The notes: generated by a model from the letters alone, not told the origin. A stretch of 12,631 nucleotides of DNA from Thiomargarita sp. (GCA_030635005.1 DAOVZS010000053.1:1-12631); one strand, 5' to 3'. Numbered from the stretch's first letter, positions 1 to 6,584 are shown. Made by a program: numbers and translations.

Positions 1-1230
1 AGCAATACCATATAAGCCTGCTAATTCACAAGACCCCCAAATCCTGGCACATACAGCCAATACAGGTAACGCAGTCGCTTCCATAGATACGGCCAAACCT
101 GCAATTACATTGGTACCATGTCCTGTAGTAGATGCTTTAGCAATATTTTGTACAGGACCATATTCAGTTGCAGTATAATATTCTGTCACCATCATCAACA
201 CAGCTGTTAATACTAAACCAATAATCGCAGCTCCATAAAGTTCCATGATGGTGTAAACACCATTATCAGCCATGACCCAATCAATCACAGGATAAAAGAA
301 AAGAGCAGCCATGATGGCAGAAACAAAGACGCCTTTATATAAGGCGATCATGATTTTGGTTGTGCCAGCTGGAATTTTGACAAAAAACGTCCCAATAATA
401 GAAGCGATAATAGAGACACCGCCTAAAGCTAAGGGTAATAAAATTGCTTTGTCAACCGCCGCTTCCGATATGTGTGCAAAAGCTAACCCACCCATTAACA
501 TGGTTGCGATAATCGTCACCGCATACGTTTCAAATAAATCTGCAGCCATACCTGCACAATCGCCCACATTATCACCTACATTATCAGCGATCACAGCAGG
601 ATTACGGGGGTCATCTTCAGGAATGCCCAATTCTATTTTACCGACTAAGTCAGCCCCTACATCAGCCCCTTTAGTGAAAATACCGCCACCTAATCGTGCA
701 AAAATGGAAATCAATGAACCACCAAAACCTAAGCCAATCATGGCAGTCATTATTTGTTCTGAATCCAGTCCGCCCACGTTTTGCAAGACAGCGTAATAAC
801 CAGCAACACCTAATAAGCCTAAACCAACGACTAATAAACCTGTAATCGCACCGCTACGAAACGCAACTGCCATAGCAGCATTGATACCATCATGCGCAGC
901 TTGTGTCGTACGAACATTCGCACGGACAGAAATATGCATGCCAATATAACCAGCAGCAGCAGAACTCACAGCACCAATGAAAAAGCCTATCGCTGTATAT
1001 TGTCCTAACGCATACCAAATTGCAGCCATAATCACAACACCTACAGCAAAAACAGTGCCGTATTGACGGTTTAAATATGCTTTAGCGCCTTGTTGAATAG
1101 CTGCTGCAATTTCTTGCATACGATCATTACCCGCTGGTAATGCTAAAATCCATTTAATGGAAACAGCCCCATAGACTAAGGCAATGACTGCGCAACCCAA
1201 CGCAATCCATATTTCGAGTGGGATAGTCAC
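1..1230 (-). CDS. hppA: Membrane-bound proton-pumping pyrophosphatase, 5' part (cut by window edge)
   Basis: The enzyme hydrolyses pyrophosphate in the cytoplasm and pumps H+ (in some members Na+) across the inner membrane. The first 410 residues are visible, roughly 60% of a usual ~670-700 aa protein. They show hydrophobic helices from residue ~6 onward, the catalytic stretch DVGADLVGKIE (190-200), the acidic pair EDD (205-207), DNVGDNVGD (216-224) that coordinates Mg-PPi, and the family stretch TEYYT (349-353). The start is GTG at 1230, with AGGA 11 nt upstream; no better in-frame start precedes the first membrane helix. The residues that separate K+-dependent from K+-independent enzymes lie beyond the window edge, so ion specificity cannot be called. 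Codon use matches the neighbours. The family assignment is very secure. Confidence 0.97.
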   Translation of the reverse strand, partial: MTIPLEIWIALGCAVIALVYGAVSIKWILALPAGNDRMQEIAAAIQQGAKAYLNRQYGTVFAVGVVIMAAIWYALGQYTAIGFFIGAVSSAAAGYIGMHISVRANVRTTQAAHDGINAAMAVAFRSGAITGLLVVGLGLLGVAGYYAVLQNVGGLDSEQIMTAMIGLGFGGSLISIFARLGGGIFTKGADVGADLVGKIELGIPEDDPRNPAVIADNVGDNVGDCAGMAADLFETYAVTIIATMLMGGLAFAHISEAAVDKAILLPLALGGVSIIASIIGTFFVKIPAGTTKIMIALYKGVFVSAIMAALFFYPVIDWVMADNGVYTIMELYGAAIIGLVLTAVLMMVTEYYTATEYGPVQNIAKASTTGHGTNVIAGLAVSMEATALPVLAVCARIWGSCELAGLYGIA

Positions 1231-1272
1231 TATTTTGATTTTCCTATATAAGTTAAAAAGTCAACAAAATTC

Positions 1273-1302
1273 ATTTTAACAGATTTATGATGATTGATAC
1301 AA
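1273..1302 (-). promoter_or_regulatory. Putative sigma70 promoter of hppA
   Basis: Reading leftward, a TTGTAT -35 (1297-1302) is followed after 18 bp by TAAAAT (1273-1278). The -10 is preceded by TGT (1279-1281), an extended -10 arrangement. It sits 42 nt upstream of the GTG start of hppA. This is a consensus match by eye only. Confidence 0.45.
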
Positions 1303-1351
1303 ACCATATTTTTAATAGGGTATATAGTTATCAGTTATGAGTTCTGAACCT

Positions 1352-1365
1352 ATGAGGATAATAAG
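1352..1365 (+). repeat. Left copy of imperfect 14-bp direct repeat flanking the palindromic element
   Basis: ATGAGGATAATAAG here matches ATGGAGATAATAAG at 1487-1500 in 12 of 14 positions. The two copies lie just outside the palindromic element at 1371-1469. They could be a decayed target-site duplication or a chance match. Confidence 0.45.
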
Positions 1366-1370
1366 TTATG

Positions 1371-1469
1371 CCTAGGGCGTTGCCCCAGGCTGTTATGTTA
1401 TCCCCTTTCAGGGGAAAAGATACAAGCCCTGAAAGGGCGACATATATCAGCCTGGGGCAACGCCCTAGG
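1371..1469. repeat. REP-like palindromic element with 22-bp perfect arms
   Basis: The arms at 1371-1392 and 1448-1469 are perfect reverse complements over 22 bp, beginning CCTAGGGCG on each strand. Inside are two small GC-rich hairpins, CCCC-TTTCA-GGGG (1402-1414) and GCCC-TGAAA-GGGC (1426-1438), which are inverted relatives of each other. The element is therefore two inverted copies of a REP-type unit with a short asymmetric centre. Its GC content is far above the surrounding spacer. REP elements of this form are usually dispersed in genomes and mobilised in trans by REP-associated tyrosine transposases. No transposase gene is in this window. Any ORF running through it is an artefact of the repeat. 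Confidence 0.85.
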
Positions 1470-1486
1470 AAAAAGAAATACGTAAC

Positions 1487-1500
1487 ATGGAGATAATAAG
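1487..1500 (+). repeat. Right copy of imperfect 14-bp direct repeat; supplies a possible RBS
   Basis: This ATGGAGATAATAAG copy contains both the first possible ATG of the peptidase gene and a GGAG (1489-1492). The GGAG lies 9 nt before an in-frame GTG at 1502. If the repeat came from insertion of the palindromic element, the translation start region of the gene was affected by it. Confidence 0.45.
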
Positions 1501-1981
1501 CGTGTGTCATCACAAAGATGTGACTGTATTGTGGAAAGATATTCTTTATAATCAAAAACAAGCTTGGTTTACGATGAGTTCTGGGAGTATGGCGCCCTTA
1601 ATGCCCACAGGATCACAGATTTTTGTGACTTCTTTGGAAAATGAAAAAATAAAACTTGGGGATATTGTGCTTTATAGTCATCAAAATCAATTAATTGCTC
1701 ATCGTGTGTTATGGATCCGCCGACATCACTGTCTCCAAGGCGGAGATCGTGCGGTATCGCCCTCTTTTATTGCATTGGATACTATTATTGGTATAGTCCA
1801 AAAAATAAAAATTAATGACAAAGAGTTTGATTTAAATCAGCGCAGTGCCATCGTCTTAAGTGGGTTGATCACCCTGTCTAGTTTAGGCATTATGGCAGTA
1901 CGACGAATCTTTCCAAGATTAGGGCAGGGATTACATTACGTGAAAATTGGAGTGTTGCGGGTGATGATGGCATTACGGTAG
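1487..1981 (+). CDS. S24/S26-family signal-peptidase-like serine protease
   Basis: A small protein of 164 aa (159 if the GTG at 1502 is used). It has the signal-peptidase I layout: the nucleophile motif SSGSMAPL with Ser34, then GDIVLY (59-64), then LIAHRV with His72 where bacterial signal peptidase I has its general-base Lys, then a GGDRA stretch with Asp87. Ser-His (rather than Ser-Lys) is the ER/archaeal/SipW type of S26 peptidase. Instead of an N-terminal membrane anchor, the main hydrophobic stretch lies at about 121-138, after the catalytic core. ATG 1487 has no good RBS, whereas GTG 1502 has GGAG at 9 nt, so the shorter form is plausible. The gene stands alone, so its substrate is unknown. 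Such proteins are often cargo-specific or processing-type peptidases, but nothing here proves activity. Confidence 0.8.
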   Translation: MEIISVCHHKDVTVLWKDILYNQKQAWFTMSSGSMAPLMPTGSQIFVTSLENEKIKLGDIVLYSHQNQLIAHRVLWIRRHHCLQGGDRAVSPSFIALDTIIGIVQKIKINDKEFDLNQRSAIVLSGLITLSSLGIMAVRRIFPRLGQGLHYVKIGVLRVMMALR

Positions 1982-1999
1982 ATGGGCACAAAGCCCATC
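1981..1999. terminator. Hairpin between convergent genes, possible bidirectional terminator
   Basis: GATGGGC (1981-1987) pairs perfectly with GCCCATC (1993-1999) around a 5-nt ACAAA loop. It starts on the last base of the peptidase stop codon and lies 6 bp from the stop of the leftward ClpP-like gene. There is no T-run on either side, so it is a weak intrinsic terminator or an mRNA-end stabiliser. Confidence 0.5.
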
Positions 2000-2005
2000 A
2001 ACGTA

Positions 2006-3268
2006 TTAACGATAATAATTTCCAGGATTATATAAATAATACACATCCATAGGATTTAAAAGGGGTAATTCTACATAACGGTGCCCTTGTGGATCAATTT
2101 TTTCGGTTTCTAATATACTTAAGGAGATTGTTTTTTTAGATTTTTTGGCGCTTGAATCAGGATGCGTCACAAATGACAGATCGACAATATTGGTCACAAT
2201 TTTGTTAACCCATTTGTAAGTGACTGCTACATCTGCAAATTCTTGCCAATCGCCTGTGGAATTGTGTTCATACATTTTTGTCACAAAATCCGTCATACTA
2301 ATGCCCATTTTCTGAGCGACGGGAAGTAAGATGCGTTGCGTCCATTTATCAGTAATTTTCAAATATTCGGTCAGTTGTGTTTGATTTCCAGCTATGATAC
2401 TTGAAATCTGATGATGAAGCAGAATAGCATTGGGATACGCATAAGAATGTTCAGCTAAGGTGGTAATCACAGCAGCCATACTGGCTGCAAAGCTTTGAAC
2501 AACCACGTAAACAGGAGCTTGGCTATCTTCTATTGCTTCAAGAATTTTAACGCCTTCCATCACAGAACCGCCATAACAACGATCAATAACCAGAAAAATC
2601 GGATATTCTGTATTTTTATTGTTGTAATAATGAATACGTTCTGTCACATATTTTGCGGTGCCTTGAACAATGACTTTATCAAGTGTGATTTTTCGATCAC
2701 TGATAATCAGGCGATCATTGATAAAAGGCAATTTTAAATATTCTGGGGGCTTATTGACTTGAAGATCTAAAATCCGTTTTTTCTTTCTTTTTGATATTTC
2801 ATTGGTTAATTCTGTTAATTCAAGTCCAATTTTTGCCTTTTGTAAGGCTAATTTTGATTTTTCAAACGCTAATTGTGCTTTGACTAATTTTAATTTCAGT
2901 TCTTCCTGTTTATTGTATTCAGCTTGAATAGCATTTTGCATCACAAGTTCAGAGAGTTTTTTCTTTTTCTGTGCTTCGAAACGCTTATTTTCAAGTCCAA
3001 GTTTTTTAGTTTCTGCCGTTAAGCGAGAGACTTCCTGACGTACTTTCTCAGCTTGTACATCATTCAATAATTTCAAGGTTTTCTTTTCTGTTTGTAAGGC
3101 CAATAAATCACTTGTTAATTTTTCTTGTTGAATCGCATTGTGTACTTTTAACTGCGCAAGCTGTTCTTTTAAGAGTTCAATATCAGTAGCTTGTGCGACA
3201 TTGACACATGTCAATAACACTAAAGAAACACAGGCTAAAAGATGACTAGATTTAAAATTGTATTCCAT
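2006..3268 (-). CDS. Exported coiled-coil protein with ClpP-like serine protease domain
   Basis: A 420-aa protein. Residues 1-27 form a Sec signal peptide with likely cleavage after AQA. Residues ~28-170 are a Lys/Glu/Leu-rich heptad coiled coil. Residues ~180-365 resemble ClpP/SppA-like proteases: IDRCYGGSV (228-236) takes the place of the oxyanion-loop GGS motif, QSFAASMAA (258-266) carries the nucleophile Ser263, and ILLHHQ (282-287) carries the His. By comparison with E. coli ClpP from memory, the third triad position falls on Asn336 (EHNSTGD), with Asp340 nearby. A ~55-aa tail follows. The start is certain: AAAGGAG precedes the ATG. It lies 22 bp behind the sensor kinase gene and is probably co-transcribed with it. 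A signal peptide on a ClpP fold argues against a ClpX/ClpA partnership. A periplasmic or envelope protease is the best inference; the substrate is unknown. Confidence 0.82.
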   Translation of the reverse strand: MEYNFKSSHLLACVSLVLLTCVNVAQATDIELLKEQLAQLKVHNAIQQEKLTSDLLALQTEKKTLKLLNDVQAEKVRQEVSRLTAETKKLGLENKRFEAQKKKKLSELVMQNAIQAEYNKQEELKLKLVKAQLAFEKSKLALQKAKIGLELTELTNEISKRKKKRILDLQVNKPPEYLKLPFINDRLIISDRKITLDKVIVQGTAKYVTERIHYYNNKNTEYPIFLVIDRCYGGSVMEGVKILEAIEDSQAPVYVVVQSFAASMAAVITTLAEHSYAYPNAILLHHQISSIIAGNQTQLTEYLKITDKWTQRILLPVAQKMGISMTDFVTKMYEHNSTGDWQEFADVAVTYKWVNKIVTNIVDLSFVTHPDSSAKKSKKTISLSILETEKIDPQGHRYVELPLLNPMDVYYLYNPGNYYR

Positions 3269-3290
3269 AATTTCTCCTTTTGAAGTGTGT

Positions 3291-4382
3291 TTACCGTTCG
3301 CTCCGTTTTAAAGGTAAACGGATATAAAATCGACTGCCGTTACCCAGTTCACTGTCAACACCTAATATCCCATTGTTTTTATCAATAAATTCCTGACATA
3401 GAGATAATCCTAAGCCTGTACCCGATTCGTTATTTGTTCCTTTTGTATTATAACTTTCATCGATTCTCAGTATTTTATCAATATTTTTGGGTTCAATACC
3501 CACGCCACTGTCTTGAATAGAGATTTCAAGCATGCCGTCTATGTCAACAGAGGAAATTTCTACATGTCCATTTTTGGGTGTAAATTTCACCGCATTGGAT
3601 AATAAATTTCTCATCACAGTATCACACATCTGCATATCAACAAATGCGACCGTCTCCTTTTTAATCTTAGAAACGATCGTGATCTGTTTTTGTAGGCTCT
3701 GATTTTCCAAAAGCTGCATATTGGTATTTACAAGCGTATTCACATCTAACAATTGTGGATGCGGTTTAATGCGACCTGTATGTACTCTGGACCATTCTAA
3801 GAGGTTTGTTAATAAGTTATAACCGCGTTCAGAACTTTGTTTGATCAAGGGTAAAAACGTATCTACTTGACTGTAATCAATTTCCTTATCAACTAATAAT
3901 CTTAATAAACCCACCATACCACTAAATAAATTTCCTAAATCATGTGCAATGATAGAAAAAAATTTGTCTTTACTCTGTAATGCCTCTTTGAGTTCTGCTT
4001 CAATTGTTTTGAGTTTTATTTGGGTGTGAACACGTAATATTAACTCTTTTTGATTAAAAGGTTTGGTAATGTAATCGACAGCACCGTGTTCTAATCCATC
4101 AATAATATCATCTTGTTCTATTTTTGCTGTTAAGAAAATAACAGGAATATCTTTTGTATCGGTGTTGTGTTTTAATTGTTGACATACTTCAAAACCAGTC
4201 ATCTGAGGCATCATAATGTCCAGCAAAATGAGATCAAACGGTTTCTTGTTGACAATTTCTAAAGCCTGAAGCCCATTTTTTGCAAGAAAAATATGATATC
4301 CTTGTTGTGTTAAGGTATTTCCCAATACTTTCAAGTTTTGTGGATTATCATCCACAATCAAAATACGATTTTTGTGTGGCAT
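3291..4382 (-). CDS. REC-HisKA-HATPase sensor protein (response regulator/histidine kinase hybrid)
   Basis: A 363-aa cytoplasmic signalling protein with the receiver domain first. In the REC domain, DD at 11-12, the phosphoacceptor Asp55 (DLILLDIMMP), Thr85 and Lys107 are all present. A short helix leads to the H-box IIAHDLGN with His147. The ATPase domain has the N-box RNLLSNAVKFTP (Asn263), the G1 box DSGVGI (291-296) and the G2 box GTGLGL (321-326). All residues needed for phosphorylation and kinase activity are present. There is no membrane segment or sensor domain, so the input is probably phosphate from another kinase onto REC. An in-frame stop lies shortly upstream of ATG 4382, which has no evident RBS. 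It is 22 bp upstream of the exported ClpP-like gene and 62 bp downstream of the epimerase-like gene. No DNA-binding partner is visible here. Confidence 0.93.
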   Translation of the reverse strand: MPHKNRILIVDDNPQNLKVLGNTLTQQGYHIFLAKNGLQALEIVNKKPFDLILLDIMMPQMTGFEVCQQLKHNTDTKDIPVIFLTAKIEQDDIIDGLEHGAVDYITKPFNQKELILRVHTQIKLKTIEAELKEALQSKDKFFSIIAHDLGNLFSGMVGLLRLLVDKEIDYSQVDTFLPLIKQSSERGYNLLTNLLEWSRVHTGRIKPHPQLLDVNTLVNTNMQLLENQSLQKQITIVSKIKKETVAFVDMQMCDTVMRNLLSNAVKFTPKNGHVEISSVDIDGMLEISIQDSGVGIEPKNIDKILRIDESYNTKGTNNESGTGLGLSLCQEFIDKNNGILGVDSELGNGSRFYIRLPLKRSER

Positions 4383-4391
4383 TATGATGTA

Positions 4392-4435
4392 TTAGACATA
4401 TGTGGGGACATCTTACACACTAATGTCTAAGATGT
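4392..4435. repeat. Overlapping inverted repeats between two leftward genes
   Basis: TTAGACAT (4392-4399) is the reverse complement of ATGTCTAA (4423-4430). Inside and overlapping this pair, ACATCTTA (4408-4415) is the reverse complement of TAAGATGT (4428-4435). The two pairings exclude each other. They lie in the 62-bp gap before the sensor kinase start and could be an operator or alternative mRNA hairpins. There is no direct evidence for either. Confidence 0.35.
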
Positions 4436-4444
4436 TATTAATGA

Positions 4445-5404
4445 CTAAGTTCTGCCAGCTAACATTCTAAATTGTGAATACAATTCTCTGGGTGTGGAAG
4501 TGGTAGAAAAATATTTGGGCATAATACTTTCTATTGTATGGGGCGTATTGCTTAATAATTGGGGTAAATGATTATCGTCACACACGCTGTCCATTTGTGC
4601 AGACTGATAATTATCTATAGAATAGGGGGTGCTGGGGAGTTTATTCATGAATAAGGCGACCCATCTTGAATATTTATCATTCAAAGGAATAATATGACGT
4701 TGTACGCCCATCATCTTTGCTGTATAGGCGACTAATTCTTCCAATGTATAAGTGGTAGGGCCACATAAATTATAACGTTGTCCATAATGTTTTGTTTTTC
4801 CGATAGTACTTAACATCGCTTCAACCACATCATTAAGCCACACAGGAGAGAATTTAGTATATCCAGAAGGTAACATAAAGATGGGAGAGGGCACTCGTAA
4901 TAAACTGGCAAAGTTCTTAAAAAATCTATCATTATCACCAAAAATGATCGAGGGTTTAAAACTGGTGACGTCTACACCTTCGGCAGCATGCAATAAATCT
5001 TCTGCTTCCCCTTTTGTCCGAAAATAATGACTTTTTCCATTTTTAGCATCAGCATTTAATGCTGAAAGATGTAATACATGTTTAATATGATTGGTTTGAC
5101 AGGCTGTAATCAGTTTTTGGGATAATTCAACATGTGCTTTTCGAAATCCACTGCCATCATTCCCTTTTTCATTGCGAATGCCGACCAAATTAATGACCAC
5201 GTCGCAACCTGCTAATTGTGCATTGAGTTGTGTTTGATCATTCACATCTGTTGCGATCAAATGGACATTAGGTAAGACGCGTAATTCACGTCGTTGTTCA
5301 CGCCGTTGTGTTAATATATTGACTTGCCATCCTTCTTTAAATAAACGTTTGGCTAGCGGTTTACCCACAAATCCTGTTCCACCTAATAAACAAATTTTAC
5401 GCAT
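4445..5404 (-). CDS. NDUFA9-like NAD(P)-binding atypical SDR / epimerase-family protein
   Basis: A 319-aa protein of the atypical short-chain dehydrogenase group related to the complex I assembly subunit NDUFA9. It shows the Rossmann motif GGTGFVG (8-14), INLVG (71-75), the HLSALNAD strand (112-119), YFRTK with Tyr127 and Lys131 in the usual YxxxK positions, and PSIIFGDNDRFF (151-162). The chosen start is ATG 5404, where GGAG lies 8 nt upstream and the Rossmann strand follows at once; a longer ORF from 5488 adds 28 residues with no domain. The substrate cannot be read from sequence, and many members bind NAD(P)H without a known reaction. It heads a leftward run of three genes and is divergent from the DUF4384 lipoprotein. 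Confidence 0.88.
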   Translation of the reverse strand: MRKICLLGGTGFVGKPLAKRLFKEGWQVNILTQRREQRRELRVLPNVHLIATDVNDQTQLNAQLAGCDVVINLVGIRNEKGNDGSGFRKAHVELSQKLITACQTNHIKHVLHLSALNADAKNGKSHYFRTKGEAEDLLHAAEGVDVTSFKPSIIFGDNDRFFKNFASLLRVPSPIFMLPSGYTKFSPVWLNDVVEAMLSTIGKTKHYGQRYNLCGPTTYTLEELVAYTAKMMGVQRHIIPLNDKYSRWVALFMNKLPSTPYSIDNYQSAQMDSVCDDNHLPQLLSNTPHTIESIMPKYFSTTSTPRELYSQFRMLAGRT

Positions 5405-5458
5405 ATTGAGTACTCCAATGTAGTACAAAAAAAGACATGGTAATGATAATAAGTATGA

Positions 5459-5488
5459 ATCATATTTAAAACTATGAATGAAAATCAA
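5459..5488 (-). promoter_or_regulatory. Putative promoter of the NDUFA9-like gene and downstream run
   Basis: Leftward TTGATT (5483-5488) is followed after 18 bp by TATGAT (5459-5464), 54 nt before the ATG at 5404. The 109-bp gap to the divergent lipoprotein gene must hold start signals for both directions. The match is moderate and by eye. Confidence 0.35.
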
Positions 5489-5513
5489 GAGAATGTCAAT
5501 ATAAGAGAGGTTT

Positions 5514-6116
5514 ATGATGTATAAACAAATATGTTATGTTTTGTGCATTTTAAGTATTCAAGGATGTATGCAGCAAGGATTTGAGGTTTCAATGTTCAAA
5601 GATGACGTTGAAAAACCCAGCTATAGAGGGTTTGCAGTAGAACCTGTCCCCATATCATCACCTTCTTCAACACAAAAAACAGAGAAAAAAGATTTTTTAG
5701 CTTTTTTAGCCACACAAATTGATCAGAATCTCAAACCAATTCAGATCAGCGTACGTGAAGGTGAAAAAGTATATAAAAATGGCGAGGTGTTGAATTTTAA
5801 GATTGAACCGGGAGAAAAAAGCTTACAGGCACTGACTTTATTTAATGTGTCATCCAAAGGAGCGTTACAGTTTTTATATCCTTTTTCTCAAGATCCTATT
5901 TTAATAAAAAAATTTCCATACATCTTAGGTATGCGTATTTCTCCCCCTTATGGTGAAGAGCATTTAGTGGTGGTGTTCTGTCGCGACGCTGCGACTGGTT
6001 TGCATCGTTTATTAAAGAGTATGCAACCTGCACTTCCTAATAATGAACAGATAATGAATCAATTACGTCAAAATAAATGTCAATTTGGACAATATACTTT
6101 TTTAACTGAAAAATAA
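5514..6116 (+). CDS. Lipoprotein with DUF4384-like domain
   Basis: A 200-aa protein with a short hydrophobic leader ending in a lipobox, SIQGC with Cys18, so probably a lipid-anchored envelope protein. A Ser/Pro/Lys-rich linker (~38-65) leads to a domain at ~75-160 with features of DUF4384: VREGEKVYKNGEVLNFKI, LTLFNV, a GALQFLYPF stretch and a closing strand EHLVVVFC. DUF4384 domains are often found with surface, secretion or peptidase partners, and their function is not settled. GAGG lies 6 nt before the second ATG (5517) but only 3 nt before the first, so 5517 may be the real start. It is divergent from the NDUFA9-like gene and followed by the AT-rich leader of the tRNA cluster. Confidence 0.8.
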   Translation: MMYKQICYVLCILSIQGCMQQGFEVSMFKDDVEKPSYRGFAVEPVPISSPSSTQKTEKKDFLAFLATQIDQNLKPIQISVREGEKVYKNGEVLNFKIEPGEKSLQALTLFNVSSKGALQFLYPFSQDPILIKKFPYILGMRISPPYGEEHLVVVFCRDAATGLHRLLKSMQPALPNNEQIMNQLRQNKCQFGQYTFLTEK

Positions 6117-6233
6117 ACAGGGCTCACTTTCTTATTATACCATAAAAAATAATATTTATCATATTTTTCTTTTTTTTGCATTTTATATTAAATATTATGT
6201 GTATTTTTATCGTGTAATATCAAAGAGATATCA

Positions 6234-6249
6234 AAAAAAGATCTTTTTT
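6234..6249. promoter_or_regulatory. A/T palindrome in the AT-rich stretch upstream of the tRNA promoter
   Basis: AAAAAAGATCTTTTTT is a perfect 16-bp palindrome. The spacer 6117-6272 around it is almost pure A/T with several A and T tracts. Just upstream of the tRNA -35 this could act as an UP-element/curved-DNA activator. It could also serve as a weak terminator for the lipoprotein gene. Nothing else is visible in this 200-bp spacer. Confidence 0.35.
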
Positions 6250-6272
6250 CATTTTTATTTTTAAAATTAGAG

Positions 6273-6302
6273 TTGACGTGATATTGTCAAATAGCGTATC
6301 AT
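6273..6302 (+). promoter_or_regulatory. Promoter of the tRNA cluster
   Basis: TTGACG (6273-6278), 18-bp spacer, TATCAT (6297-6302), with the mature tRNA-Pro 5' end 19 nt further on. The -35 region also forms a small inverted repeat, TTGAC...GTCAA (6273-6290). The AT-rich tract upstream fits a strong stable-RNA promoter. Confidence 0.65.
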
Positions 6303-6320
6303 TTGCTTGTTCAATTGACT

Positions 6321-6397
6321 CGGGGTATAGCGCAGCCTGGTAGCGCACTTGGTTTGGGACCAAGGTGTCGGGGGTTCGAATCCCTCTACCCCGACCA
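6321..6397 (+). tRNA. tRNA-Pro (anticodon UGG), CCA encoded
   Basis: A complete cloverleaf. The acceptor stem CGGGGTA pairs with TACCCCG (6387-6393), followed by A and an encoded CCA. The anticodon stem CTTGG/CCAAG encloses the loop TTTGGGA with anticodon TGG at 6355-6357. The T-loop TTCGAAT is canonical. It is the first of three tRNAs, Pro-Arg-His, in one likely transcript. Confidence 0.97.
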
Positions 6398-6420
6398 TTT
6401 TTATTTTATCTGTCTAGTAT

Positions 6421-6494
6421 GCGCTTGTAGCTCATCTGGATAGAGCATCGGCCTTCTAAGCCGAGGGTAGCAGGTTCGAGTCCTGCCAAGCGCG
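6421..6494 (+). tRNA. tRNA-Arg (anticodon UCU), CCA not encoded
   Basis: The acceptor stem GCGCTTG pairs with CAAGCGC (6487-6493), with discriminator G6494. The anticodon stem TCGGC/GCCGA encloses the loop CTTCTAA with anticodon TCT at 6455-6457, reading AGA/AGG. The T-loop is TTCGAGT. The next bases are TGT, so CCA must be added by nucleotidyltransferase, unlike in the two neighbouring tRNAs. Confidence 0.96.
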
Positions 6495-6507
6495 TGTTAA
6501 TTATATT

Positions 6508-6584
6508 GGTGGTTGTAGCTCAGTTGGTAGAGCCCCAGATTGTGATTCTGGTTGTCGTGGGTTCGAGACCCATCATCCACCCCA
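6508..6584 (+). tRNA. tRNA-His (anticodon GUG), CCA encoded
   Basis: It has the extra 5' G (G-1 at 6508) facing discriminator C6581, as expected of tRNA-His, then an encoded CCA (6582-6584). The anticodon stem CCAGA/TCTGG encloses TTGTGAT with anticodon GTG at 6542-6544. The acceptor stem GTGGTTG against CATCCAC has one U-U mismatch at pair 5-68 (6513/6576). All other arms are normal. An ORF reading through this tRNA into apaH is not a real N-terminus. Confidence 0.95.

Noticed and set aside
311..796. 161-codon rightward ORF
   Set aside because: Lies wholly inside hppA on the opposite strand; its Pro/Ala/Ile-rich product has no domain, while the leftward frame matches a very conserved family.
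1331..1561. 76-codon leftward ORF
   Set aside because: Runs through the palindromic repeat and into the peptidase gene; the repeat alone creates the open frame.
2495..2737. 80-codon rightward ORF
   Set aside because: Antisense shadow of the ClpP-like domain, no RBS and no recognisable product.
6117..6272. Possible small RNA or gene in the AT-rich spacer
   Set aside because: No ORF with an RBS and no stable GC hairpin; best read as an AT-rich upstream promoter region.
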